DNA from: Xestospongia bergquistia
Taxonomy: Eukaryota; Porifera; Demospongiae; Haplosclerida; Petrosiidae
Length of the DNA: 64,000 nt
NCBI GenBank assembly: GCA_963965975.1
Contig: OZ014422.1
Span: 3,681,155-3,745,154, forward strand
Reading direction: 5' to 3'
Shown here: positions 35,836 to 48,108 of the stretch, one piece after another
How the letters are laid out: each line of letters begins with the position of its first letter
Numbering within the stretch: position 1 is the stretch's first letter
Program-made: the position numbers and the translations under genes
Notes under the pieces: model-generated
What the model was told of the DNA's origin: nothing
Seen by the model: only the letters and a program-made list of their open reading frames with translations
Database searches by the model: none

Positions 35836-36560
35836 ATGCAAAGTGATGCTAATCCATTAAGAACTAGGTATAATTTCATCAGTGCAATTTTGAACACTAA
35901 TGCATTATCAGATTTGTATACATGTTAATATCAAAATAATAAACCATATAATATAGGTTCTGTTTGTGTTTGAATGGGCAGAGCAGGAGGATGTGGAGGT
36001 GACTGATGACAGAAGGGAAACTTCACTTGGATTAGTAGATAGTTTGCATTTCATTGTGACAATTTAGTGTTAATTACCATGATTATAATATAATTGCAAC
36101 AATATACATCATTGTACACTAATTTTTTATATACCAAAAGTATTATTCCATTTAGCATATGGATCTGTTGAATTACAGGTCCTTATAAAGAAAGAATTGT
36201 AAGACAACCTTATTATAGTGTTCAATTCATGAACACAATCAATATCTACCCATTCATATAGCATTCAATTAGTAATCATATTGGAAGCCAATAAAAAACA
36301 TGAAGTACCTTGAGCTTTCTGCTGTATGGGCTCATGGTCTCATCTATCATTGTAGTTTGGGTCAAACAACTGGTATGTCTCACACATATCACTTGTTGAT
36401 ACAAGGATCATTACAGATCCAATGTTATCACATATCCTTTGTTACTATAGTCATTACTCATTATTCTGGTTGACAGGCATCAGCTGAAACGCCAATAATT
36501 CCATCATCTCTCACCACTCATATCATATATTTTATGTTATTTTTATTGGCATTAATATAA
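35836..36560 (+). CDS. Possible small multi-exon gene, function unknown
   Basis: Exon-like pieces on the plus strand are bounded by splice-like signals: a first ATG at 35836 (MQSDANPLRT, donor at about 35868); about 35958-36063 (FVFEWAEQEDVEVTDD, then SLGLVDSLHF); 36300-36371 (MKYLELSAVWAHGLIYHCSL, donor gtatgt); and 36477-36560 (ASAETPIIPSS, then a hydrophobic stretch YFMLFLLALI and a stop). A C-terminal hydrophobic tail would suit a membrane- or GPI-anchored product. Exon phases between the first two pieces do not agree, so the model is incomplete. It would end 72 bp from the end of the convergent INTS2 gene. I do not recognise the family. Confidence 0.3.
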
Positions 36561-36632
36561 CAATCATAATTATATATAATTATATGATTAATTCAAAAGA
36601 TCAATTCTGTCATTTATGTTTACATTAGCTAC

Positions 36633-39022
36633 TTATGAAGTGGGAATTTTCACCTTATTTATGACAACAAATCCAGCTGGACAAATGCCCACTTTTTTAA
36701 GTGCATGGATTAATAGATTTTCCATCACCCAACTACCACAAATTTATAATAATGATTATTAATGTATTAAAAATAAAGCTCAAAGGGACAAAGGGTAAAA
36801 GAGTTATGAAAACTTCATGATGTTTCTCAGATAGAATCTCTTCTGTAAATCGATGGAGACGTTTGAAGATATCTCTGATCAGATTTAGGGATTCAGGAAG
36901 TGGGTATTGGTTTGTGACATAGGCTACTAATTGAACTGCAAACACCTGAGAGAGGAGATAAACTATTTTAGACTAATTCACTTGTCTAACCTGTTTTTCT
37001 AGCTGAGGTTGATCCAGGAGTTCAGACATCACAATATGCATTGATGGAACACCAGACACCAATAATGGTAATAACTGTGGAGGATAGCCTTGAAAATGGA
37101 TTGGTTTGGCCATACCGGGTTCAGAAATGAAAACCTGTGATCATAATGACAACATTATCACTCTCTCTCCAAACCTGATGAAGATATGAACAAACTAAAC
37201 ACTGAATTTCTTGAAGTGATGTTAACAGAAGACCAAAAACAGCTGCATCCTATGTGACAGATAAACTCATCATTAACATTTCAATTTATTGATCTCTTAC
37301 TTTATCTTGTTCATTAGGTAGACATAATAACTGTATCATGCTACTCTCTTCAGCAGCTGTTAGTGCAATTCTGAGCTCTTCCCTCTCTTGCCCATTTAAT
37401 TGTTGACCTAGAGTAACATGAGATGAATTATTGGGGATTAGAATGAATATACTGAAAAGTAATGGTAGTATAAGAATGGGTAAGACTGGATTGTTTTTGA
37501 ATAAGGAAATGGTATGGGATTGGAATGAATATTATGGGACTGAGACTGGATGGTATGGGAGTGAGGCTAATATATCATGAAAATTAAGAACGGATGGTAT
37601 AGGAATAAGATGTGATTCAGACTAAACAATATTGTATTGAGAATGTACAGTATGGGAGTGAGACTGCGTGGTCAATGGCGTAGCGAGACCGGGGCACACT
37701 GGGGCATGTGCCCCAGTATTGTTAAAATGTGCCCCAGCAACTTTAACTTCCATACTAATAATTAAATGTTTTTACAATCAATGTTAATTATGTTATTATA
37801 GTGAAGTGGGGGGTGGGTACTAGTTTACCATATATGTCAATTTAAGTGGCTGTAAGCCTGTAAACACGTGTGTGGTGATAGTTAATTATTATACAATTCA
37901 ATTAGAATTCAATTTGTGGAATAAGTTTAGGATTCAATTTCTTTTGAAACTAACTTTTTCAAAGTGCAATATATGTTCATTGTTGTAGGAACAGGAGGGG
38001 CACAGGAGGCACACCCCCTCCCAATATTTTTGTTATATTGTGAGATGGTTTCACAATCAACTGATTTAGATTAGCCACTTTTCAATTCCTATCCTCATAA
38101 TATAATTTACACCTGTAGATGCACATTTTATGTAAAAACATTTCAAAAATTTTTGTCAGTGTAAATGACAGAAGAACATTTTATTTTGGTTGTTTTTGAA
38201 ATACTTCATTGTTAAACTGAACAATGTTAAAATGTTACATATGTGCCCCCCCCCCCCCCCCCCAATGACAAAATTGTTCCTACACCTACGATGCTTAATT
38301 GAAACTATAATACTCTCTGGCTTTTATAATACCTTATCTTTAATATAACTTCTTTAATAAGTAACTACAATCAGTTTTACTTACCAAGCTAGAGCCAACC
38401 AGGAGAGGGGGGGTGATAAAGGTAAAGCTGGCCGACTCCATCTCATATATTTCGACAAATTCAGACATATAATTGGGACATGTAACTGTGCTTGCAATAG
38501 AGAAGTTTTACACTTGTGAAGGTATGACTAGATTTTGATAAGTTAAAGTTAATTGCTCAAAAAAGTTAGGTCTTTGATAAAGTTAAGTGTGTGAATTTAA
38601 TTATTATTCAAAGGGAGTTGATCTCATGGGATGAACCCAAGTCAGTATCATTAACAACAGACATGTACATAGATTAAAGCTTTCAATATAAGCTGTATAA
38701 GAAACTCAGTATAATGAATGGACAATTTCCTCTACATCAAAACCTGAAAACCACTACACATCAAAAAATAACAGACAATTTGTCAAAATTGTCATGTATG
38801 ATGTAAGGAATGCAATGTTTGTATAAACAAGTATACATGTACATGTTCTGACTCTCTTCTCAATGTAACAGTGTCTAAACATATTCACCTTGTTATCAAA
38901 CTCTCACCTAAATCATATTCCAGTAGAACCATCAATTGTCTCTTTGAAGTCACTTGATATTGAGAATTAGAAAATATTCCATGAAGTAAAAGTCTTAGAG
39001 AATTTACTACAACAGATGCCAT
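36633..39022 (-). CDS. INTS2: Integrator complex subunit 2, C-terminal exons
   Basis: INTS2 is a nuclear helical-repeat subunit of the Integrator complex, which cleaves snRNA and attenuates transcripts at RNA polymerase II. Minus-strand exons: 38908 to about 39022 (SLRLLLHGIFSN), 37301-37407 (REELRIALTAAEESSMIQLL), 37175-37249 (LQEIQCLVCSYLHQ), 36991-37134 (ISEPGMAKPIHFQGYPPQ, then LLPLLVSGVPSMHIVMSELL), and 36945 downward (VFAVQLVAYVTNQYPLPESL). A final segment reads MENLLIHALKKVGIC, with a stop at 36633. Borders are gt/ag and phases agree from 38908 to 36945. Human INTS2 has the same order, including VHFQGYP and IPSMHI. The last intron is unclear. Upstream exons are mostly not found; a candidate lies at 39990-40080. 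The gene may be intact beyond what I can resolve, or 5'-truncated. Confidence 0.85.
37430..38390. other. INTS2 intron with MITE-like, G/C-run-rich insertions
   Basis: The 1.5-kb intron between the 38908 and 37407 exon borders holds repeated gtatgggactgagactgg-like strings (37450-37670). It then holds a segment beginning ggcgtagcgagaccggggc (37676), resembling hAT-type termini, and a C homopolymer at about 38247-38264. Short matching ends (gtaggaaca near 37985 and its complement near 38277) hint at nested non-autonomous elements. The exact ends are not resolved. Confidence 0.4.
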
Positions 39023-39480
39023 GAAAAAAGACATACAGAGAGATATGAATCATCTATATGCCTTATTAGATCAATGTACAGATGAAGATATCCTGCAAGA
39101 AATAAAAAGGAATAAAAGAGCAGTTTGTTGAAGTCATTCCATTAACAAAAATTACTAAACCAACCAACAAACAAAACATGAGCTTAAACAGTCGCTTCTA
39201 TCAAACTTTAATCACTCAAGATAAGTAGTAACTTATATGTTTATTTTCAATAAACACTGTATACATAATACATATTGTAGATGTGATAGTGAGATTAAAC
39301 TGTAAAAAATGAAAAGCTATTGGTTAAGTAATTATGCACAAAACTTGAGGATACTAGTTGATACTACATTGGTGACATGAACAATGAATTTATTACTGCA
39401 CTATATATAATTCTTGTGTCATATAAACTCTAGTCATGAGTGTCAATCAAAGAAGTATCTAAACCATGTTTCAGCATGGA

Positions 39481-39905
39481 CAACTAATTACAACAAATAA
39501 TCTTTTAACATCATTACCAGATGAAATCATTGACAGTGCTATTAATGATGTGAAGAATTATTTCACTGATCATGCTTGGTATGCATTCTTACAGAGAGGT
39601 ATATCGAAATATGTAATGTAAAGGATTGTTTTACTTGTTTTTTGATATATAAATAAAAAGAAATATGAATGGACCTATAAATTATATAACAATGAATATG
39701 ATACACTGTGACTTATGTGAAGAGTGGTATCACAGGTACATTTATTAAGACAAACAATGTATAAATTAAACATCTTTTGTCTTTCAATAATGTTTGATCC
39801 AACATAACGATTACAATAATTTCACCTACATTCAACTACCTGTGTTAACATCAAATATCCTCCTACTTCTGAATGGTATTGCAATACGTGCTTAACATCA
39901 AATGT
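39481..39905 (+). pseudogene. PHD-finger protein remnant, antisense to INTS2
   Basis: A plus-strand exon at about 39471-39599 reads SLPDEIIDSAINDVKNYF, then DHAWYAFLQR, before a gt donor. Pieces of a PHD zinc finger follow: KYEWTYKLYNN at about 39660, IHCDLCEEWYH at about 39700-39733, and SEWYCNTC at about 39868-39893. A PHD finger needs C4HC3; here the first two cysteines read tyrosine and the frame shifts before IHCDLC, so it is broken. Similar C-terminal PHD fingers occur on transposon-linked proteins of invertebrates, which may explain its position. Confidence 0.6.
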
Positions 39906-40345
39906 ATCTCAGAATGTCTAAACTAAGATGTCTAAATAAAATAATAAAATTATTAAAATTAATCAAAGGAGACAGCAAGGTGTTTACTTGCATTAATATA
40001 TGAGTCTAAGGTTCTGGAGCCATTTTTAATAGCATTCCATGCATGCATCCTAACAAAGGAGACAGGTACAAATAACATCTAAGAAGACAAGACAAAACAC
40101 ATCATAAGTCTAGCACAATCCATACTCAATACAACACTTCCTTCATTAACAGGCTACCTTACCTTAAGTATTATTTCATTACTCTAATATAAAGCAATAC
40201 AATTCTGAACGTGTCATGTGATGACTGTAGTGTTCACGTGATTGAATTTCTGCTTTGAGTTTTATTAGCCACACCCCTTTGTAGAATTTTATTATTACCT
40301 TGCACGATTGACTATTTTATCTCCATAATAATATAGGGTTCTTCC

Positions 40346-41148
40346 GGGTTCGCCTACTCTGATTTTAATACAATAGTACGTTTTCGCCTACGGATACCGT
40401 AATTCTAATTAAACAAATATTGCGATTTTACAAATTACAAAGTGAAGATTTAAGAATTATAAGTTAATGTGATAGTGTTGTCCTTTAGTAGTAAACTCCA
40501 TGGCTTTGGCTTTATTGTAGAAAATTTTCTCTGAACTGAAATGACTGAAAGTTATCTGAACTTAAATTTATATTGTATTTATATTTGCATTTGCTAAACT
40601 CATCAAAGTATGTTTTGGTTGGTGCATAATTGATCCAAGAAATCAATAGACCTTATGAAATTTAGGTAAGTCTTTATATTATTTAACAAAGATATTTAAT
40701 TTTTGAATTTTTCATTGTAATTAACATTAGAAAATTTGATTAAATCTCTTTGCAAAATACATAAAGAGAGATATGTAAGTACAGAGGTTTCAATACAGCA
40801 GCTTGCAGCAGGTGCACGTCCACCTCGTCAGGAAAAGAAAGCTATTGAGAAAGATGAACACATTAAGGAACTCAAAGAACCAGTAATATAATCACTTTAT
40901 CAGACTATGTAGCAGTCATGTCTCAACACATTAACTTATAATTCTTTAATCTTTACTTTTCTTAAATTGTACACTTGTTAATTATCATTTACCTTAAACT
41001 CCTTACTCATTATTTAGATTGTTTATCCACATTTTGGTCCAGTAGCTCTTGCAATGTAATTTGTAAAATCGCAATATTTGTTTAATTAGAATTACGGTAT
41101 CTGTAGGCGAAAACGTACTAATGTATTAAAATCAGAGTAGGCGAACCC
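40346..41148. mobile_element. MITE-like element with 93-bp terminal inverted repeats
   Basis: The ends 40346-40438 and 41056-41148 are inverted copies with only about three differences; the outer end is gggttcgcctactctg. The 803-bp element has no transposase. A short frame in the interior reads QQLAAGARPPRQEKKAIEKD at about 40797-40860, possibly captured host sequence. I see no clear target duplication. Family unknown. Confidence 0.75.
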
Positions 41149-41325
41149 GTACTAACTCATCCTATCCACCCATTCTTATCATCTTATTATATCTACTAGA
41201 TCTCGAAATTGTGATTGTGTCCGGAAACACCCCCTTGTCCGGATCCCCCCCCTGTTTACTCTAGCTAATATGTCCCAATTGAAAAATTTTAACTAAAATC
41301 CAAACGTATATATTGCTATACTCAC

Positions 41326-41901
41326 GGCTTTGCTCAGCATCACAGCCTTTCAATAATTTGCCAACATAAACAGCATCTCCTTGTTTATAGATGGTACAAC
41401 CCTGTAATTATGACATATTAATGGGAAGTAAATACAATAAATGTCTAGGTTAAATGAAACCAATTCTTACATGCAGTTAAACTTACTAAAGGTCTGTTAC
41501 TTCTCTTTAAGTAGACAATAGTTGCATTTTCCTTTCTACTTCTGGGTTTTTCTCGACTGAGAGAGGCTTCTCGAGATACAAATAGAGTAGGATCATGAAG
41601 ATTTTGAGCTGAGTGAAATAGAATGACGTCTTTGTCTTGAGCTGATTTAGGGAAGTATGTCAAAGGAACATAGAGATCTTGTGTGGCAATTTTATCATGA
41701 CAGAACAAAGTTGCCTAGAGAGAGAGAGAGAGAGAAAGAGAATCTTTTTATAGTGGATTTCACAAGAAAACATCTCAAACAGTTAGCATTACTACATGTA
41801 CATAAATATCAAACATATAGTAGACCTGAACATTAGGTTTCCGAAGCAATCTCCATAATTCTTTTGACTCTCTACTTTCTATGTGATTAGACTCCTCATT
41901 T
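41326..41901 (-). CDS. MAGUK p55-type scaffold (L27-PDZ exons), partial
   Basis: Three minus-strand exons are seen: 41826 to about 41901 (ELWRLLRKPNVQ), 41487-41714 (TLFCHDKIATQDLYVPL, then ATIVYLKRSNRPL) and 41326-41401 (GCTIYKQGDAVYVGKLLKG). All have gt/ag borders. The LRKPNVQ...CHDKIA pattern is the end of an L27 domain. RPLGCTIYKQG...VYVGKLLKG is the start of a PDZ domain with its PLG carboxylate-binding loop. L27 followed by PDZ is the order of MPP/PALS1/CASK scaffolds, which organise cell junctions and polarity. The rest of the PDZ and the SH3 and guanylate-kinase domains are not found downstream, where a MITE lies. The 5' side stops at the CT-rich edge of duplication copy 2. It is therefore a fragment or a gene cut at that breakpoint. 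Confidence 0.7.
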
Positions 41902-42433
41902 TCTTTCTCTCTCTACCTCTCTCTCTTTTTCTCACTCTCACAATCTCTCTCCTGATCAGTCTCTATTTCTCTTTCTCCCTATCTCACACGCAGATTTTCT
42001 CAGAGTTTCTGCTTGGCTATCTCTCTGTGCCTATGTCTCTCTTATTTTAGGAATCTCTCTCTCACAGTCTATCTCTTGGAGTGTCTCTCTTTTACGTTCT
42101 CCCACTCACACAGTCTCTCTATTTCCCTACATGCATGTCATCCTCTCACATACAAACACAAACATCCTCAGAGTTTCTCTATCTCTCTCTCTCAAAATCT
42201 CTTTCTCTCAGTCAAAGTATCTCTCAGTCCCTCCTTCCTCACACGCACTTTCATAGTCTATTAATATCTTTCTCAGAGAATCTCTGTTAGAGTTTCTATC
42301 TCATAATCTGTCACCCTCACAGTTTCTCTCTCACTCGCTCTCTGAGTCCCTATCCCTCTCTCTCTATCTCATAGTCGATCACTCTGTCTCTGTATCTCTC
42401 TCTTATTATACTCTATCTGTCTGTGTCTCTCTC

Positions 42434-42510
<77 letters not shown>

Positions 42511-43260
42511 CACACACACTCTCAGAGTCTCAATCTGTCTGTATGTGTTACTATGTGTGTTTCTCTCTCTCATACGGTATCACACATAAAGCCTTTCTCT
42601 AGCACACTCATACTCACATTCTCTCACTCTTTCTCTCTCTCTCACTTTCACTTTGTCTGTGACAGAAACATTCATAGAGTCTCTTATTCATTCTCTCTCT
42701 CTCTCTCTTTATCCTCCCTCACAACAGAAGTCTTTCTCCTTGTCTCTCTTGCCCCTCGCACGTACACACACTCTCAGAGTCTGTCAGTCTCTCTGTGTGT
42801 CTCCTTCTTCAGTCTATTCTCTCTCTCTTTCTTTCAGAGTCTCCCTCTCTCTCTCTATCAGTCTCTATTTCTCTTTCTTTCTTTCTTATTTTCTCTTTGT
42901 CTGTCTGTTCCTCTCTCTCTCTCACACACACACACAGAGTCAGAGTCTCTCCCTGTTTCTTTCTCTTTTCTCTCTCTCTCTATCTGATCGAGCATCACTG
43001 TCAGAGGCTACCTCTATCTTTTCCACTTTCTCACACACCCACACTCCCAGTTCCTTTAATTCCTTTTCTCTCTCTCTTTTTCTCACTCACACACTCATGT
43101 CTCTCAGTCTTTCTTGCTCTCTGTTTTTTCTTCCTCACATTAGGAGTCTCTCTCTCACACTCGGTATCTCTCAATCTATTTCTTTTCAGAGTCTCTCGCT
43201 TCTCTTATTCTTGTAGTACCTTGACAGAACAAAATACACTCTCATTCTTTTAACTTATTA
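41900..43260. repeat. CT-rich block (copy 2, block a) with AC tract
   Basis: Counterpart of 1197-3010. It includes an (AC)n tract at about 42437-42508 that is longer than its partner at 1909-1930. Confidence 0.85.
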
Positions 43261-43763
43261 TACACGAAATTATTAATTATACACAAAATTATCCGTTATG
43301 GATCATCTCAAACTGAGACAGCTAATGAGCCTGCCACTCTGAGGACTGCAGTGACCAGTAATTAATACCAATTAATTGTACTTAATTATAGGAGTTGGTC
43401 TTCTCAATGGAGGATTTGGTAAACTAGGTCAAGAGATAGAAGATTCTTAAATGATAGTTTGTAACTTTGTATGGCTACATATATGTATGGTGAAGGAGAC
43501 CCTACCGATAATCCTGCAAAATTTATGATTGGTTTAAAAAAACAACAATAATCTTGAAGAACTCTTACACTTTAAGTCAATGGTTGGAGCTTATTAATAA
43601 TTAATTAGTTGCTGGTTATGCCTCTGCAACCTCTATGTTGTGAGACCACACCTTTTTACTAATTACATCATATCGTATAGTATTGAGGAAGACTGTGAAA
43701 GACAGGAGGCACATTGATCAGCTGTATATATCACATTATTTTAATATTGACAATAGTTAGACT

Positions 43764-44677
43764 CATAGGCGTATCTAGGTCTCTAAAAGTACTAGGGCTC
43801 ATTAATTATTCATCGTTATTAATTAGTAGTTATTAATAGTTATTAACAATTTTAAACTTTTACTCAACCAAAAACAAGGTATGTTTCCTGTCCCTGAACC
43901 CGTTCTGACTGAATGCATCATCTGGATTGCTATACTAGAAAACCTACATGGGAAACAAAAAGCAGCATCCAAGCTTTTGAATATTCAAGCCATGAAAACT
44001 GTTGCTTGGTACCATCTAGGTTTAAACAATCGACTAAAACAGAAAGTGGAAAATCAATGCTGACTGGTTGAGTAGGCTTTTCGGATTTATCTTTAGCTAT
44101 GTCTGCAGGACCATCTACTCTCGGCTTGAGCTTGATGCTATATCACCAACATGTACATGTACGTTAACTTCTAGTATTGTGGGTATATCATTAGCTAAAC
44201 CCTATGAATCTGTAGATCAACACCACCACCATCTGTGTCTGCAGAGTACAAGAAAAGTAGAAAGAACAATTTCAAACGACTTTGTTATTAAATTTACAGC
44301 TAACCATTTTGATCATTTAATCCTCTAATTTCTCTGTCAATTTCTTCATTGCTGTCATTTCCACTGTCATATTCCTCACTCTCTGGAACATTGTATGATT
44401 TTTTTGATGGACCAGCCTACACCACTACTGCTACTATTTCTAGAGGCCTAAGTCTATAACAGTCTTTTTATATTAGCACTCAGTCTGACTCAGATCACAG
44501 TTCATAAAACAGGTGCTAATTGCTAACTGTGAAGTCATACATGGCATGTGTTAGTGGTTAATCTTTTTTGTGTAAATAAAAGCAATAAATTTATTTTTGA
44601 AAAAATGTAATTAATTTTGTTCTGGCCGAGTTTACCCGGGCAAAGCCCGTGCTCGCCCGGGTCTAAATACGCCTATG
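43764..44677. mobile_element. hAT-like MITE, precise insertion in copy 2
   Basis: A 914-bp element starts cataggcgtatctag and ends with its near-complement ctaaatacgcctatg (14 of 15 match). It is flanked by perfect 8-bp duplications gttagact (43756-43763, 44678-44685). Copy 1 has the empty site with a single gttagact at 6000-6007. The 8-bp duplication and terminal sequence indicate the hAT superfamily. A 60-codon frame at 43881-44063 and scattered coding-like words in the interior have no recognised domain. Confidence 0.85.
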
Positions 44678-44694
44678 GTTAGACTACTCAAGTA

Positions 44695-45589
<895 letters not shown>

Positions 45590-45590
<1 letters not shown>

Positions 45591-46745
45591 CACAAACTCT
45601 ATTATCTTTTCTACCTCTTATTCTAATTAATGCTCACGTTTTTGGCATATAAGACAATGTATTATTAATTTATGTAATAAATTACATCATATGATAATAA
45701 TGATTGAGCTAGTCTGTTAGTAGTGTATTAGTAGTTGTTATTGTACTTATTATTAAGAAAGGTACTAATTATAATACAAGAAATGAACAACTCAAGAACT
45801 TCCAAAACAATCCAGTGTAAGAGACTGAAACTGAAACAGCTGATTAACTCACATTCAGAGATTATATCCCTTTCCTTCACTCTCTTCAGCCTCCCTACAA
45901 ACCTCTCTCTCTCTCTCATAGTCTCTCACTATTGTTCTCTCTCACTCTCATTCTTTTAGAGTCTCTCTCTCTCAGAGTTTCTCTGTCTCAAAGTTTCTCC
46001 TCTTCACAGTCTCTCTCTCTCACTCATGAAGTCTTTTTTGTCTGTCAGTCACTTTCTCTCTCAACGTTTCCTCTCTCGCAGTCTCTCTCTCACCCACAGA
46101 GTCTTTTTTCACTTAGATTCCATCTAATATCTTGGAGTTTGTCTCTATCTCAGAGAACATAATATATGCCTTTTTATAAGATATATGGTTGTTCTAAATT
46201 AATCAAAGATGATGACAAATACAATGCACCAAACGTAGTACACTCATGGAAGGTTATGACTGTCTCATTTCAATTTTGCTATTAATAGATATATATAATA
46301 TATATATGTTGGAGAAGAGTGCACAAAATATTATTAATTTTAGTAGCAGGACACAAAGAAGACTGCATATAATAATTGGTGGAATAAAATACTCTGCTAC
46401 TCAGATGAAACATCCCATTATTTGCATGCTACATATTCCCTCTTATTACAACAGATCCACAATTCAGATAATCCACCTTATCTTCACTCCTTGATTCTCC
46501 ACTTTCATCTTTCTTCTTGCTTTTATCAGCTAGCATTATATCCTTAATAAGTCCTTTTATTTTCAAAATTTTAGTTGCTCACCAGAAGATATTAGTGTAC
46601 AAGGTATTTCAAGTCCTCCCTGAGGAAGGTCCTATGAGTATCTTTTACTGCATTCTGACTTCACACGCTATAGAACCTCTTGCTCTCAAGAATAGAGAGC
46701 ATATAGCAGACAGCTTTCTAGACACATGTCCAACTATCTCATAAT
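45590..46745. other. AT-rich module and unique segment (copy 2)
   Basis: Counterpart of 6940-8105: the dispersed module at 45600-45860, a short CT block, then the unique segment 46130-46745. No gene is recognised. Confidence 0.45.
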
Positions 46746-47380
46746 CTTTAACTCTCACAGTCTCTCTCACATGAACACACTCTCAGAGTCTCTCAGTCAT
46801 TTTCTTTGTGACTCTCTCATGCCACATTATAGGAGTCTATCTCCTTATGTTTGTCTCTCTATCTCTCTCACTCTCTCTCCTTTCTCCCTCCCTTTCTCTT
46901 TCTCTCTCTCTCTGCTCTCACTATCTTATAGTCCCTACCTCTCTCAGAGTCTCTCTCTTATCCTCTCTCTTATAGTCTCTCTTTTTCTCCTTCATACACA
47001 CAAACTCTCAGTCTCTCACTCTTTCTGTTTTTCTCACTCTCCCCATCTCTTTCCTGATCAGTCTCTATTTCTCTTTTTCTCTCATTTATTTTATCTCTGT
47101 GTGTCATTTCCTATCTCACACAGAGATTTTCTGCTTGTCTCTCTGTCTCTGCCTCTCTCTCCCTTATTTTAGGAGTCTCTCTCTCTGAGTCTATCTCTTG
47201 GAGTGTCTTTTACATTCTCCCACTCACACAGTCTCTCTATTTGCCTATATGCATGTCATCCTCTCACATACATGCACACACACCCTCAGAGTTTCTCTAT
47301 CTCTCTCTCTCTGTAAATCTCTTTCTCTCTGTGAGAGTGTCTGTCACTTCCTCCTATCTCACACACTCACATTGATAGTC
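46745..47380. repeat. CT-rich block (copy 2, block c)
   Basis: Counterpart of 8105-8685, ending at the same 10-bp direct repeat ccttaatgtc. Confidence 0.8.
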
Positions 47381-47390
47381 CCTTAATGTC

Positions 47391-48098
47391 GGTGTCATGC
47401 CATTTCATCTAATCCCATTTTGTTTAACAAAATGGACTTTTGTCCCATCTTGTCTAATAGTGTAAAAGGTTTAAGATAAGTGGCTTAAGGCCAGTAAAGG
47501 TGATGGAATTTTAATTCAAAAGAACTAATAATGTAAAGGCTTTCATGTCTTGAAAGGTAGAGTACTTAAGAGGACCCATTTCATACATACAATATATTGA
47601 ATTAATGCAGTTTGTTACAAGAGCAAGATGAGCTAAGTCACTTATACACCAGGTTATAGGTACACACTCAATCTAAGAACAGCAGATGGACAGATGTGTT
47701 GGAGATGTCCAGACATAAGTTGTCCTGGAAGAGCAGTCACTGATGTTCATGATCAGCTAGTCTCTTGCAATGAGAATCACTCCCACCTCTAAAATGTAAC
47801 AGAGACAGTAGTGGAGTTGATCAGGGAAGATGCTGACTTCAAGTTGTACATCCATCAGGTGATAGCAGGCTGCAGGAGGGCTTCCAAGAAGAAGAAGAAA
47901 GTACAGAAACCACGAGAACGGACTGAAAAGGATTAAGGAAAAGCATGAAGTAGGACACTATATGTTACAAGAACTTAAGGCATATACCCATTGGGTATCT
48001 TTGTAATTACTGTTATATAAATCAATTTATTTTTTAGACGATATGGGACAATTGTACATTTTGTTAGATGAAATAGGATTAGACGAAATGGCTATAAA
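47391..48098 (+). mobile_element. MULE-like element with FLYWCH finger, copy 2
   Basis: A 708-bp partner of 8686-9390 with the same 10-bp direct repeats (47381-47390, 48099-48108) and inverted ends. Its presence at the same place in both copies shows that it inserted before the segmental duplication. The FLYWCH-like frame carries a few substitutions relative to copy 1. Confidence 0.8.
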
Positions 48099-48108
48099 CC
48101 TTAATGTC

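Noticed and set aside
38395-38469. Minus-strand frame MSEFVEIYEMESASF with a donor, as a first exon of a gene nested in the INTS2 intron
   Set aside because: No following exon or recognisable family is found. One short frame with a donor is not enough.
39990-40100. 39-codon minus frame (RMHAWNAIKNGSRTL) as another INTS2 exon
   Set aside because: Only weak resemblance to the human protein, and no exon phase that joins cleanly to the 38908 exon. Kept only as a candidate.
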